Below, one piece after another: positions 9,860 to 18,603 of a stretch of 64,000 bases of DNA. The notes under the pieces are model-generated. The model did no database searches. It was given only the letters and a program-made list of their open reading frames with translations, and was not told where the DNA came from. The position numbers and the translations under genes are program-made. Origin of the DNA: DATEPR01 sp963780635 (GTDB lineage: Bacteria > Actinomycetota > Actinomycetes > Mycobacteriales > Pseudonocardiaceae); NCBI GenBank assembly GCA_963780635.1, contig CAWACW010000011.1, positions 744,001 through 808,000 of the forward strand, written 5' to 3'. Within the stretch, counting starts at the first letter, position 1. Every line of letters begins with the position of its first letter.

Positions 9860-10390
9860 CGTGCACTCGCCGAGCACCTGTGGAATGTCGTTCGGATTCG
9901 CCTTCGGCACGGCTGCCGGGTGCCGGACCGAGTGGTTGTCCAGACCGGAAATGCCGTGCACCACACCGGCCACATCGGCAGGCGGACTCGGTGCCGTGGT
10001 GTTCGCGTAGAACTGCCGAGCGTCCTGACGATACGTACCGATCCGCGTGTCGAACGCCTTGGTCACCTGGCTGACCGAACCACTCGTCGACCACCTGGCG
10101 GTTCGCGGACACGTGGCCCACCCGCAGTCCTTCGGACCGAGGGAAATCGGCGACCGTACTCACGTCGGCGGCGGTCGGGCCGTATCTCGCGTTGAACCGC
10201 GCAGGTGTCAGGTAGTGGTGGAACCGCGGCGACGTGCGGTTGGCGACCTGCCTCGGGAACTGGTGCGGACCAGTGCTGTCGTGCGGTTTCAGCGAGATGA
10301 CGAACGACACTCGGTCGTGACGAAACGGGTCAACGGACGATTTATCCCGCAGTTGAACAGTAAGAGCTGCTGACACATAACTGTTCGGCT
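9860..10390 (-). pseudogene. remnant of S53 (sedolisin/kumamolisin) protease pro-domain
   Basis: On the minus strand, peptides typical of the pro-domain of secreted S53 serine-carboxyl peptidases can be read: SPRFHHYLTPARFNARYGP, SEGLRVGHVSANRQVV, then in another frame TKAFDTRIGTYRQDARQFYA and GISGLDNHSVRHPAAVP. The frame changes near 10090. Nothing resembling the catalytic domain (Ser-Glu-Asp triad) follows, and the sequence becomes featureless before 9860. The gene is therefore truncated and frameshifted: a decayed protease gene. The rest of the 9583-10550 gap holds only the terminator described separately. Confidence 0.75.
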
Positions 10391-10550
10391 CGCGTCGCCC
10401 AGGCGCGCCAGCTGCGGCGTTGTCGTCGTCCCGGGTACAACAGCGGTACCAGGACCTCCTCGGCCTTGCAGCCGGCGCGCCTGGACGCCGCTCCCTGATC
10501 GAACGCCATTGTGTCAGCAGCTCTGAGGCACGATTCAACATCGTGAATTG

Positions 10551-11669
10551 TCAAGAAGTAAGGACGTTCTTCGGTGGTGTGAACGTGAGGCCGTGCGCTT
10601 GTGCGACGGGCTCGTTCACCAGCAGGCCCGCGTGCGTGTTCAGGCCGAGCGCGAGCGCAGGGTCGGCACTCAGGGCCGGCTGCCAGCCGTGATCGGCGAT
10701 GGCCACCGCGTAGGGCAGCGTCACGTTGGTCAGCGCGTAGGTCGACGTGCGCGGCACCGCGCCGGGCATGTTGGCAACGCAGTAGAAGACCGACTCGTGC
10801 ACCAGATAGGTCGGGTCGTCGTGTGTCGTCGGGTGTGAGTCGGCGAAACAGCCGCCCTGGTCGATCGCGATGTCGACGAGCACAGAGCCCGGCTTCATGG
10901 TCGCGACGAGCGCGTTGTCCACCAGCTTCGGGGCCTTCGCGCCCGGCACCAGTACCGCGCCGACCACCAGGTCGGCCTCGCGGACGGCCTGCTCGACGGC
11001 GAACGTGTTGGACGTCACCGTGCGCAGCCTGCCGTGGAAATCCAGGTCGATCTGACGCAGCCGGTCGACGTTCGTGTCCAGCACCTCGACGTCCGCGCCC
11101 ATGCCCAGCGCCACCCGGGCCGCGTTCAGCCCGGCGACACCGCCGCCGATCACGACGACCCGCGCCGGGTGCACCCCGGGCACCCCGCCAGGCAGCACAC
11201 CCCGGCCGCCGGAGGGCTTCATCAGCGCATACGCACCGACCTGCGGCGCGAGCCTGCCCGCCACCTCGGACATCGGGGCCAGCAGCGGCAGCGCGCCGTT
11301 GCGGGTCTGGACGGTCTCGTAGGCGATACCGGTGGTGCCCGAGTCCAGCAGCACCTTGGTCAGCGGCTGGTCGGCGGCCAGGTGCAGGTACGTGAACAGC
11401 ACGAGGCCCTCGCGCAGTCGCGGGTACTCGGCCGCGATCGGCTCCTTGACCTTCAGCACCATGTCGGCCTCGGCCCACACGTCGTCCACGCTCGCCAGGA
11501 CCTTCGCGCCCGCCGACAGGTACTCCTCGTCGGAGATCGCGGAGCCAATGCCCGCGCCCGCCTCGACGAATACCTCGTGTCCGCGCCTGGTCAGCTCGTG
11601 GGCGCCCGCCGGGGTCAGCGCGACCCGGTACTCGTTGTTCTTGATCTCCCGAGGTACGGCGATCTTCAC
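10551..11669 (-). CDS. ald: alanine dehydrogenase
   Basis: A 372-residue NAD-dependent L-alanine dehydrogenase (L-alanine + NAD to pyruvate + ammonia + NADH), a cytoplasmic hexamer in characterised members. The whole length matches the family: N-terminal MKIAVPREIKNNEYRVALTP, substrate-site Lys in VLKVKEP and His in YLHLAAD, Rossmann motif VIGGGVAGLNAA and the C-terminal segment VNEPVAQAHGL. The gene upstream in the same direction encodes a PucR-type regulator, with 153 bases between them. In Bacillus the PucR-family protein AdeR activates ald, so the same arrangement is likely here. No defects seen. Confidence 0.96.
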   Translation of the reverse strand: MKIAVPREIKNNEYRVALTPAGAHELTRRGHEVFVEAGAGIGSAISDEEYLSAGAKVLASVDDVWAEADMVLKVKEPIAAEYPRLREGLVLFTYLHLAADQPLTKVLLDSGTTGIAYETVQTRNGALPLLAPMSEVAGRLAPQVGAYALMKPSGGRGVLPGGVPGVHPARVVVIGGGVAGLNAARVALGMGADVEVLDTNVDRLRQIDLDFHGRLRTVTSNTFAVEQAVREADLVVGAVLVPGAKAPKLVDNALVATMKPGSVLVDIAIDQGGCFADSHPTTHDDPTYLVHESVFYCVANMPGAVPRTSTYALTNVTLPYAVAIADHGWQPALSADPALALGLNTHAGLLVNEPVAQAHGLTFTPPKNVLTS

Positions 11670-11822
11670 CGGTCTGTCCTTCCCCTGTCGGATACCAACG
11701 CCCGTTTCGATTGGCCGCGTCGCACCACACCGTGCGGCACCGTGGCGCTGATGTCATCATCCGCTCGGCACCAGTACCCCGCACGGGGACTGTGCCGCCG
11801 GCACAACGCGAGGCGGTCCGCG

Positions 11823-13391
11823 TCAGCCCCAGTGCACCGCGACCAGGCCGGTGAGCAGTGCCAACCGGACATCGGGGTCGGCGAGATCGACACCGGCCAG
11901 CTCGCCGATCTTGCGCATCCGGTACCGCAGGGTGTTGGGGTGGATCGCCAGTGCCAGCCCGGCCGCCCTCGGGTCGCCGGGGTGCCGCAGCCACTCGTAG
12001 AGCGTGCGCACGTACTCGGTGCCGTTGGTCGCGTCGTACTGCCGCAACAAGGGCAGCGGCCCGACGTCGGGGACCCCCGCCGCGGCCGCCGCCGTGGCGA
12101 GCCGGTGCAGCGCGAGCACGGCCCACGTCTCCTGGAAGTCGGCGACCACGCCGGCCACCAGTCCGGCCCGCAGCAGGCCGAGCGTCTCCTCTGCCTGCAC
12201 CCTGGACCTGGCCAGCTCGGCCAGCGGCGCGGGCGCACCGGCCGCGGCCAGCGCGCGCTCGCCCGCGGGCCCGGACAACGCGGCCCGCAGCGCGTCCCAA
12301 CCGCCCTGACCTGCCCCGTCGGGCACGATCGCGTAGAGCAGGCCGTGCAGATCGGCCACCGCGGGCCGCCTGCCGATGCCAGTGGTGATCCGCTCCCACA
12401 ACGCCAGTCGCAGGCCCTCGGTGCGCAGATCGTCCTCGACCTGCCTGCCCGCCGCGTCGATCGCGACCACCCGGTGCGGCACGTCGGCCAGACCCAGCTC
12501 GGCGGCCGCCACCCGCACACTGCCCAGACCCTCCAGCAGCGCCCGCACCCGTTCCGCCGAGTGCCTGCGCTCGGCATCGACCAGGGCACGTCTGCGCAGC
12601 AGGTGCAGGGCCACGACCGCGCTCGCGTCGGCGAACGCCGCGGCTCGCGCGTCGGGCACCTTGCCCGGCACCACGGCCCACATCGAGCCGAGCAGTTCGC
12701 CACCCATCCGGATCGGCACGATCAGCCTGGGCAGCGTGCCGTCCCGCTGGGCGGCCACGTAGATCGGGTTGCCGCCCCGGGACAGCTCGCGGAACACACC
12801 CCGCGACCGGAACCGCGCGAGCACGTCGTCGGGCACCCGCCTGCCCATGATCGTGGACACCCGGGCCGGGTCGGTGCGGTCCTGGCGAGCCGAGTAGGCC
12901 AGTACCCGCGAGTTGGCGTCCTCGATCGTCACCGGCGCGTCCACCACCGCCGCGACCGCGTCGGCCAATCGGAACAGGTCACCCAGCCCGCCCGGCTCGC
13001 CGGTGTCCGCGGCGGTCTCGGCGGCGTCGGCCTCCGCGTCCAGCACCGTGCGCAGCAGCCACACCAACTGCGCCCAGCCGGTGCCCGACCGCACCTCGAC
13101 CACAGCCGTTCCCGCGGCCCTGCCCGCGGCGAGCACAGTGGCCTGACCCGCGACCGGCGGCTTGAGCAGCACCGCGGCGGCACCACGCTCACCGGCCTGC
13201 CGGACCAGTTCGGCCGCGTCCTTCGCACTGCCAGCGGCGACGCCCAGCACCAGGTCACCGGCGGCCAGATGAGTGCCCTTGCCCGGCTCGGCGATCACCA
13301 CGTCGCTGACCGGACCTGGCCGGTCGACGGTGAGCACGGCGCGCAACAGCGTCGGGCCGACCCGGTCGACGACGCCCTGCACGGTCAGCAT
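11823..13391 (-). CDS. PucR-family transcriptional regulator (AdeR-like)
   Basis: A 522-residue PucR/CdaR-type activator. The N-terminal PucR domain (about residues 1-120) begins MLTVQGVVDRVGPTLLRAVL. A GAF-like central part follows, and the C-terminal helix-turn-helix carries HPNTLRYRMRKIGEL near residue 485. The preceding codon is a GTG, so the start may be 13394; the ATG is preferred here. The upstream membrane-protein gene ends only ten bases earlier, suggesting co-transcription. Position directly upstream of ald suggests control of ald in response to alanine or nitrogen state, by analogy with Bacillus AdeR. That link is inference; the family is secure. Confidence 0.9.
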   Translation of the reverse strand: MLTVQGVVDRVGPTLLRAVLTVDRPGPVSDVVIAEPGKGTHLAAGDLVLGVAAGSAKDAAELVRQAGERGAAAVLLKPPVAGQATVLAAGRAAGTAVVEVRSGTGWAQLVWLLRTVLDAEADAAETAADTGEPGGLGDLFRLADAVAAVVDAPVTIEDANSRVLAYSARQDRTDPARVSTIMGRRVPDDVLARFRSRGVFRELSRGGNPIYVAAQRDGTLPRLIVPIRMGGELLGSMWAVVPGKVPDARAAAFADASAVVALHLLRRRALVDAERRHSAERVRALLEGLGSVRVAAAELGLADVPHRVVAIDAAGRQVEDDLRTEGLRLALWERITTGIGRRPAVADLHGLLYAIVPDGAGQGGWDALRAALSGPAGERALAAAGAPAPLAELARSRVQAEETLGLLRAGLVAGVVADFQETWAVLALHRLATAAAAAGVPDVGPLPLLRQYDATNGTEYVRTLYEWLRHPGDPRAAGLALAIHPNTLRYRMRKIGELAGVDLADPDVRLALLTGLVAVHWG

Positions 13392-13401
13392 CACATCATC
13401 G

Positions 13402-14388
13402 TCACACCGGCCGCCCTCGTGCGTCGCGCAACCCGCCGACCAGCGCGCCCACCAGCAGCAGCACGCCTGGCAGCGCCAGGTTCGCCAGCGCGACGCCCAG
13501 CGGCGTCCAGTCGTCGTCCGCGCCCAGCCGGGTCAGCGCGCCGGTGAACCCCACCACGTTCACCACCAGCGCGGTGACCGTGAACAGCACGGCGACCACG
13601 AAGCACACCGCACCGCGTTCCACCAGCGACAGCGCGAGCAGGCCCACCGCGATGATCAGCAGCCCGCCGTAGCCAGCCTTCGGTTGCAGGTAGGTCAGGA
13701 ACTCGATGGTCGCCGCGTTCGCGATGGCCAGCAGCATGCCCAGCCCGCTCAGCGCCCACCGGGTGGTGGACAGAGGGGTCCGCGAGCGCAGCGGCCACGC
13801 GGCGACGCCCGCGACCGTGAGCCCGGCCAGGAACCCGCCGACCGTCACGACGTCCAGCACCGCCATCGTGCCGCTGTCCGGTCTGCCGGTGGCGTTCGCC
13901 TGCAGCTTCGCGACGAACTCGATCACCGGGAACAGCACCACGTACAGCGCGAGGCTGGTGCACGCGTACAGCAGGTACCAGCCGGTCTGCTGGCCCTGCC
14001 CGCCTCGCACGGCCCGTCGGTGGTACCAGAGCAGGCTCAGCAGCGGGCCGAACATCACCACGCAGAACCAGTACAGCGCCACCACCATGGGGTCGCCCAG
14101 CGCCGCGTTGCACGTGCCGAACTGCTGCAGCGGCGCGAACGCGAAGCCGGAGATCCGGGGCGCCGACCCGACGGCAGGGTTCCACACGTAGTCGACATCG
14201 GACGGTCCCGCGGTCCGGTACACCAGCGGCGCCAGCAGGACCAGCACCCCGAACACCAGCATCGGGAACCAGTAGCCGTCCCGGTCGGTGGACGCCGGTA
14301 GGTCGTCGAAGCCGCGCGGGGTCTGGCTCGGGATGCGGGAGCGCGGGGCCGTCGCCAGGTCTGCGCGGGTGCCCGCCTCGCGGCTCAT
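13402..14388 (-). CDS. multi-pass membrane protein, unknown function
   Basis: A 328-residue integral membrane protein. The start is taken as the ATG at 14388 (MSREAGTRADLATAPRS), because the longer frame to 14562 adds sequence of poor coding character. GAGG lies about 11 bases upstream. Some seven or eight hydrophobic spans are visible, including WFPMLVFGVLVLLAPLVY, YLLYACTSLALYVVLF and GVALANLALPGVLLLVGALV. A periplasmic-looking loop with a single Cys (FGTCNAALGDP) precedes the second span. It resembles uncharacterised actinobacterial membrane proteins; I cannot assign a function. It is probably first in a transcript with the pucR-type gene. Confidence 0.75.
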   Translation of the reverse strand: MSREAGTRADLATAPRSRIPSQTPRGFDDLPASTDRDGYWFPMLVFGVLVLLAPLVYRTAGPSDVDYVWNPAVGSAPRISGFAFAPLQQFGTCNAALGDPMVVALYWFCVVMFGPLLSLLWYHRRAVRGGQGQQTGWYLLYACTSLALYVVLFPVIEFVAKLQANATGRPDSGTMAVLDVVTVGGFLAGLTVAGVAAWPLRSRTPLSTTRWALSGLGMLLAIANAATIEFLTYLQPKAGYGGLLIIAVGLLALSLVERGAVCFVVAVLFTVTALVVNVVGFTGALTRLGADDDWTPLGVALANLALPGVLLLVGALVGGLRDARGRPV

Positions 14389-14706
14389 GATCGCCCACAC
14401 CTCGCACGCTGTCCTGGCGGTGGGTACAGCCCGGTGCACCGAGTCTGCTGTGTCCGGCCCGCTGCGCCAAGCGCCGAAAGTCGTGTCGTCGCTTTCCGCA
14501 GTGATCCATGCGCCCAGCGGTCCGCCGGCCTTCGGCGAACTCTCATCCAGTTGCCAGCTCAATCACAGCTTCGGGTGGTGTCGTAGGTGCCACGGGGTGC
14601 CCGGTACCTGGAGCGGCAACGCTGTGGATGCCTTGGCAGGGACCCAGGTAGGTGATGACCGTTCGACCCCCCAGGCGGTCGTCACCGATGGGCACCCCGT
14701 CCCACT
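14389..14706. other. intergenic, no gene recognised
   Basis: Apart from a possible leader of the membrane-protein gene, I see nothing here that codes convincingly on either strand. The open frames present are short and without recognisable domains. Confidence 0.4.
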
Positions 14707-14886
14707 TCAGGTGAGGGCATTCGCGACCAGGCTCGCCACCTCGGCCATGCCCGCCGCGTTCGGGTGCACCGGGAACGCCGGTGCGGTCGGCACGATGCCC
14801 TCGACCCACTTGCGGCTCTCCGGCTGGCACACGTCGTGGCCCGTCGCGCCACCCGGATCGACGAACACGCCGCCCGCGACCAGTTC
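14707..14886 (-). pseudogene. C-terminal remnant of an SGNH/GDSL hydrolase
   Basis: A 59-codon minus-strand fragment ending in TGA at 14707 reads as the last part of a secreted SGNH esterase: VDPGGATGHDVCQPESRKW, then PVHPNAAGMAEVASLVANAL. The HPNAAGM segment contains the block V catalytic His. No oxyanion or GDSL block is found upstream in any frame, so only the tail survives. An intact but different SGNH gene lies at 17730-18530. Confidence 0.65.
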
Positions 14887-14959
14887 GTTCGTCCGCCATG
14901 ATTCTCAACACCTCGTACTCCCCGTAGGTAAGTATTTCGGGTACCGAGAGGTTTGGCGG

Positions 14960-15487
14960 TCAGGAATCCGACTCGTTGTCGTTGTGCAGGGCGTCGGCCA
15001 CCCAGTCCGGGACCGGCAGCTCGCGGTCGCCGCACGCGGTGGCCAGGCGGATGGTCCAGCGCAGGGCCTGGATGACGACCGTGGCCATCTCCTCGGGGGC
15101 GGCGCTGGACAGGGCGATCTCCACCTGCTCCGCGGCCGCGTCCTCGTCGCCGTGCACCTCGGCCAGCAGCGTCCGGACGGCCGTGCGGACCGGTGGGTCG
15201 GCCTCGTCGATCGGGACCTCCTGGCCCTCCTCGTCGAAGACCTGCATCCGGACCGGTGTCGCGCCGCCCTCGGACAGCTCGGCGACCATCGAGCTGCATT
15301 CGGAGAACAGCAGCAGCACGAGTTCCCGCACGTCGGTGTGCTCGTCCTGCGAGTCCTGCACGAAGTTGATCAGCCGTCCGACCGCGTCGTCGTCGTCGCC
15401 GTCGCTGGCGGCGGACAGGGCCTGGCTGGCGGCGAGGATGATCCGTTGCCGCCGATCCGGGTCCTGGGCCGCTGCCACGCGCCCCAT
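14960..15487 (-). CDS. acidic hypothetical protein
   Basis: A 175-residue protein (MGRVAAAQDPDRRQRIILA) with strongly acidic, helix-rich sequence. It includes an Asp run (SDGDDDDAVG) and segments such as LVLLLFSECSSMVAELSEGG, and ends DNESDS. No signal peptide, transmembrane segment or familiar domain is visible. It is divergent from the class II aldolase gene, with 90 bases between the starts. Conserved-looking composition and clean codon use support it as a real gene, but I do not recognise the family. Confidence 0.7.
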   Translation of the reverse strand: MGRVAAAQDPDRRQRIILAASQALSAASDGDDDDAVGRLINFVQDSQDEHTDVRELVLLLFSECSSMVAELSEGGATPVRMQVFDEEGQEVPIDEADPPVRTAVRTLLAEVHGDEDAAAEQVEIALSSAAPEEMATVVIQALRWTIRLATACGDRELPVPDWVADALHNDNESDS

Positions 15488-15577
15488 CTTTCCCTAACCG
15501 GCCGGTGGGCGCGCCAGCCCGGAGTTCCGGGCGAGTCGCCCCTTGACGGCCCCGGACGCAGCGGCTACGCACGCCAT

Positions 15578-16240
15578 ATGGGTGCACTGTTGCTCGCGGC
15601 GGAGCGTGACCGTGTCTGCGAACTGGGCCGCCGGATGGTGGCGGACCGGCTGGTCGTGGGCACGTCGGGCAACATCTCGGTGCGTGCGGGCGATCTCGTC
15701 GCGGTCACGCCGAGTGGCATCGACTACGCCGACCTCGGCCCGGAGTCGATCACCGTGGTGGATCTGGCCGGCCGTCGTGTCGACGGTGATCTCACGCCCA
15801 CCAGTGAGGTCCCGCTGCACCTGGCGCTGTACCGGGAGGCGGGCGCCGGGTCCGTCGTGCACACGCACGCCCCTCACGCGACGGCCGTCTCGACGCTGGT
15901 CACCGAGGTGCCGCCGATCCACTACGTGGTCGCCATGCTGGGCGGCGCGGTCCGGGTCGCCGACTACGCCACGTTCGGCACTCCGGAGCTGGCCCGCAAC
16001 GCGCTGGCCGCGCTCGGCGACCGGTCGGCGTGCTTGCTGGCCAACCACGGCGCCGTCACGATCGGCGGCAACCTCGCGGCCGCCTACGAGCGTGCACTCC
16101 AACTGGAATGGCTCTGCCAGGTCTGGCTGGCCGCGCGCTCGGCAGGCGAACCCACCCTGCTGCCTGCTGCCGAACTGGCGAAGGTCGCCGAAATCGCCCG
16201 CGACTACGGAGTCGCAGGCCGGGAAGGCCGGGAAGGCTAG
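15578..16240 (+). CDS. class II aldolase/adducin-family protein
   Basis: A 220-residue cytosolic zinc aldolase-type protein, related to L-fuculose-phosphate aldolases and ribulose-5-phosphate 4-epimerases. Family features in order: GTSGNISVRAGD (phosphate-binding Ser/Gly/Asn), TPSGIDYADL, the zinc ligands in VVHTHAPHATAVS (HTH), the Glu in TSEVPLHLALY, and the third His in LLANHGAVTIGGN. The ATG at 15578 fits the family N-terminus; the long upstream open frame is not coding. The 3' end overlaps by four bases, convergently, with the TetR gene. Substrate cannot be given; sugar-phosphate or methylthioribulose-type substrates are possible. Confidence 0.88.
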   Translation: MGALLLAAERDRVCELGRRMVADRLVVGTSGNISVRAGDLVAVTPSGIDYADLGPESITVVDLAGRRVDGDLTPTSEVPLHLALYREAGAGSVVHTHAPHATAVSTLVTEVPPIHYVVAMLGGAVRVADYATFGTPELARNALAALGDRSACLLANHGAVTIGGNLAAAYERALQLEWLCQVWLAARSAGEPTLLPAAELAKVAEIARDYGVAGREGREG

Positions 16241-16845
16241 AGCGGCAGGCCCGCTTCCAGCAGCGCCAGTGCCTGGTCGAGCATCTCGCCGACGTCGCCG
16301 AGCGGCTGCTGCGCACCCAGCTCCAGCACCGCGAGCGCTACGCCGACCATCGCGCCGGAGAACACCCGCACCCGCAGGTCGTTCTCGTCCCGGCCCAGCC
16401 GTTCGGCCAGCAACCCGGCCAGCAGCCGCAGCGACCGCGTGTACTCGTCCAGCACGGCCGTGCGCAGCTCGGGCACGTTCTTGATCAGCTGATGCCGCTC
16501 CCGGTCGCGCAGCCGGGCCTGCTCGGGCAACGCCTCGAACGCGGCCCGCATGGCCTCGCGCACCGCCTGGATCGGCGGCAGATCGGCCGGCTGGGCACGG
16601 ATCGCCTCGGCCAGCAGCGGGTCGAACTCGTCGTCGACGACGACGTCCTCTTTGGTCGGGAAGTACCGGAAGAACGTGCTCGGCGACACCTCGGCGGCGC
16701 CCGCGATCTGGTCGACCGTCGTCTCGCTGTAGCCCTGCTCCCGGAACAGCCGCATGGCGTGCTCCCGGATGGCGGCGCGGGTGCGCAACTTCTTGCGCTC
16801 GCGCAGCCCGAGGGCTGGTGCGGGACTGTCAGGCACTGGCCTCAC
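16237..16845 (-). CDS. TetR-family regulator
   Basis: About 202 residues. The N-terminal helix-turn-helix is clear: LRERKKLRTRAAIREHAM, then TTVDQIAGAAEVSPSTFFRY, which is the recognition-helix region. The C-terminal half is a helical ligand domain of the TetR type. Start: a GTG at 16845 has GGAGG nine bases upstream; the ATG at 16854 would sit directly on that site. The start lies inside the 3' end of the next TetR gene (overlap 17 bases), so the two regulators are translationally coupled. Ligand and target are unknown. Confidence 0.85.
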   Translation of the reverse strand: MRPVPDSPAPALGLRERKKLRTRAAIREHAMRLFREQGYSETTVDQIAGAAEVSPSTFFRYFPTKEDVVVDDEFDPLLAEAIRAQPADLPPIQAVREAMRAAFEALPEQARLRDRERHQLIKNVPELRTAVLDEYTRSLRLLAGLLAERLGRDENDLRVRVFSGAMVGVALAVLELGAQQPLGDVGEMLDQALALLEAGLPL

Positions 16846-17521
16846 GTTCGGCATCCTCCGCGTCACCCTTGTCGCCGGCTGCCGCGCCACCGGATCCGAC
16901 CATCGTCGCAGACCGGGCCGTCGAGACCAGCAGGCTACCCGGGCTGACCAGTGCCGACCGTGCCATGCGGTACAGCAGCCCGGCCATCTCGGCCCGGTCG
17001 AGGTAGGCGCTGTGCGGGGTCGAGTTGATCAGGCCGAACACCGCGTGCGCGGCGGCCCTCGCGCCTGGTTCGACGGCGCCGGGCACGGCCTGGGTGATGG
17101 TGCGGACCCACAGCTCCACGTACCGGCGCTGCATCGCGCGTACCCGTCTGCGGTCCGGCTCGGCGAGGTTGGCCAGGCTGCGTTCCTGGACGGTGATCAG
17201 CGCCGGGTTGTCCAGCGCGAAGTCCACGTGGAACCGGATCAGCTCGACGAGCGCGTCGTCGGCGTCGGTGTGCGCGGCGAGCGTGCGCTGTCCACCGGCG
17301 AGCAGGTAGTCGCTGATCGACGTCAGCATCTCGCCGAGCATCGCGTCCTTGGACCGGAAGTGCCGGTACAGCGCGGGTCCCGAGATCCCCACGGCGGCAC
17401 CGATGTCGTCGATGCCGACACCGTGGAAACCGCTGCGCGCGAACAGTTCCGCGGCCGCGGCCAGGATCTGGTCGCGTCGGGTCGGCTTCCCGTCGTTCGC
17501 GGCAGCGGATGGATACGGCAC
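16829..17521 (-). CDS. TetR-family regulator, BkaR-like by context
   Basis: A 230-residue TetR protein starting MPYPSAAANDGKPTRRDQIL. The HTH region IDDIGAAVGISGPALYRHF is canonical. It lies upstream of, and divergent from, a secreted hydrolase and the accD-accA-fadE operon. Mycobacteria keep the TetR regulator BkaR (Rv2506) next to the homologous accA1/accD1/fadE19 genes for leucine breakdown, so the same role is likely. Three related TTAAC/GTTGAC inverted-repeat sites lie at its own start, upstream of the hydrolase and upstream of accD (listed separately). Assignment to the family is certain; BkaR function is inference. Confidence 0.88.
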   Translation of the reverse strand: MPYPSAAANDGKPTRRDQILAAAAELFARSGFHGVGIDDIGAAVGISGPALYRHFRSKDAMLGEMLTSISDYLLAGGQRTLAAHTDADDALVELIRFHVDFALDNPALITVQERSLANLAEPDRRRVRAMQRRYVELWVRTITQAVPGAVEPGARAAAHAVFGLINSTPHSAYLDRAEMAGLLYRMARSALVSPGSLLVSTARSATMVGSGGAAAGDKGDAEDAEREASA

Positions 17522-17528
17522 GCCCCGA

Positions 17529-17546
17529 GGTTAGCGCATGTTAACC
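17529..17546. promoter_or_regulatory. candidate TetR (BkaR-like) operator 1
   Basis: GGTTA and TAACC arms separated by GCGCATGT, eight bases upstream of the TetR start codon. It shares the TTA/TAA core with two further sites at 17642 and 18586. Autoregulation by the TetR protein is the simplest reading. Confidence 0.45.
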
Positions 17547-17641
17547 ACCCGTTCGGCCGTGCCCGACCGCGACCAAGATGGCCGCCCGGCAACGGATCGA
17601 CGACCGGGTGATGCACGAACGGAGGTATTTGCGCGGCAGGT

Positions 17642-17655
17642 GGTTAACCGTTGAC
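17642..17655. promoter_or_regulatory. candidate TetR (BkaR-like) operator 2
   Basis: GGTTAACCGTTGAC, containing a perfect GGTTAACC palindrome and nearly the same GTTAAC-GTTGAC string as the site upstream of accD. It lies 75 bases before the secreted hydrolase ATG, in the divergent promoter region. Confidence 0.45.
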
Positions 17656-17729
17656 GTAATGGTTCTGTATCTGGTCAGAGGTTGGTATGGATTACCCGAC
17701 ATGCCTGTCGGGTCCCGAGGAGGGGTGCC

Positions 17730-18530
17730 ATGCGTCTGGCTCGACTGTTGGCCGGCGCGGCGGTGGCGACCGTCGCGCTCACGTGTGCTGTGGCGTTGCC
17801 TGCCGCCGCCGCCGGAGTGAACTACGTGGCACTGGGCGATTCCTACGCGTCCGGTGTCGGTACCGACGACTACATCAGTGACGGCACGAGCTGCGACCGC
17901 AGTGAGGAGGGCTACGCGGGCCTCTGGGCGACCGCACACGGTGCCGCTTCCTTCGACCTGGCCGCGTGCTCCGGCGCGACCACCAGCGACGTGATCAGCG
18001 GCCAGCTCGGCGGGCTGTCCTCGGCCACCACGCTGGTCACCATCACCATCGGCGGCAACGACGCCGGCTTCACCAGCGTGATCGAGGACTGCATCCTCGA
18101 GAGCGACTCCGGCTGCCAGACCAAACTCAACTCGGCGGAGAACACCGTCCGCACGGTGCTGCCCGGCGACCTGGACACCGTCTACACCGACATCCGCTCG
18201 CGCGCACCCAGCGCGTCGGTCGTCGTGCTCGGCTACCCGCGCTTCTACCAGGTGCCGGGCTCGTGCTCCCTCGGCCTGTCCGACACCAAGCGGACCGCCA
18301 TCGACAGTGGCGCGGACCTGCTGGACTCCACGATCGCGGGCGAGGTGGCCAAGTTCAGCGGCTTCCGCTTCGCCGACGTGCGCAGCGCGTTCAGCGCACA
18401 CGAGATCTGCTCGTCCGGCACCGCGTGGATCCACAGTGTCGACTTCACCCACATCACCGACTCCTACCACCCGACCCCGGCCGGCTACTCGGGCGGCTAC
18501 CTCCCGGTGCTGGACTCGGTGACCGGCTGA
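17730..18530 (+). CDS. secreted SGNH/GDSL-family lipase/esterase
   Basis: A 266-residue secreted hydrolase. The ATG at 17730 follows GAGGAGGGG at ideal spacing. A Sec signal peptide is evident: MRLARLL, a hydrophobic core, and an Ala-rich cleavage region ending ALPAAAAG. SGNH blocks: GDSYASG near residue 35 (nucleophile Ser), GGNDAGF near 107 (oxyanion Gly/Asn), and DSYHPTPAGY near 244 with the catalytic His. Six Cys residues in the mature part suggest disulfides, as in Streptomyces secreted SGNH lipases. It is followed by a strong hairpin. Its place between the TetR gene and accD suggests shared control by that regulator. Confidence 0.92.
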   Translation: MRLARLLAGAAVATVALTCAVALPAAAAGVNYVALGDSYASGVGTDDYISDGTSCDRSEEGYAGLWATAHGAASFDLAACSGATTSDVISGQLGGLSSATTLVTITIGGNDAGFTSVIEDCILESDSGCQTKLNSAENTVRTVLPGDLDTVYTDIRSRAPSASVVVLGYPRFYQVPGSCSLGLSDTKRTAIDSGADLLDSTIAGEVAKFSGFRFADVRSAFSAHEICSSGTAWIHSVDFTHITDSYHPTPAGYSGGYLPVLDSVTG

Positions 18531-18546
18531 GTAACCCGTCTCACCT

Positions 18547-18581
18547 GGTGCCCCGGCGTTCCCTCGCGACGCCGGGGCACC
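18547..18581 (+). terminator. hairpin terminator after SGNH hydrolase
   Basis: Perfect 13-base arms GGTGCCCCGGCGT (18547-18559) and ACGCCGGGGCACC (18569-18581) with a 9-base loop, 16 bases after the stop. It separates the hydrolase from the accD operon. Confidence 0.8.
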
Positions 18582-18585
18582 GGCG

Positions 18586-18603
18586 TGTTAACGTTGACTA
18601 ACA
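18586..18603. promoter_or_regulatory. candidate TetR (BkaR-like) operator 3, upstream of accD
   Basis: TGTTA and TAACA arms around ACGTTGAC, 31 bases before the accD ATG. It contains GTTAACGTTGAC, almost the same as site 2. Repression of the accD-accA-fadE operon from here is inferred from position. Confidence 0.5.

Noticed and set aside
9583..10550. A mobile element around the protease remnant
   Set aside because: No transposase, terminal inverted repeats or target duplications were seen; simple decay is sufficient.
14288..15577. N-terminal extension of the class II aldolase frame
   Set aside because: It would overlap three other loci and lacks coding character; the family starts at 15578.
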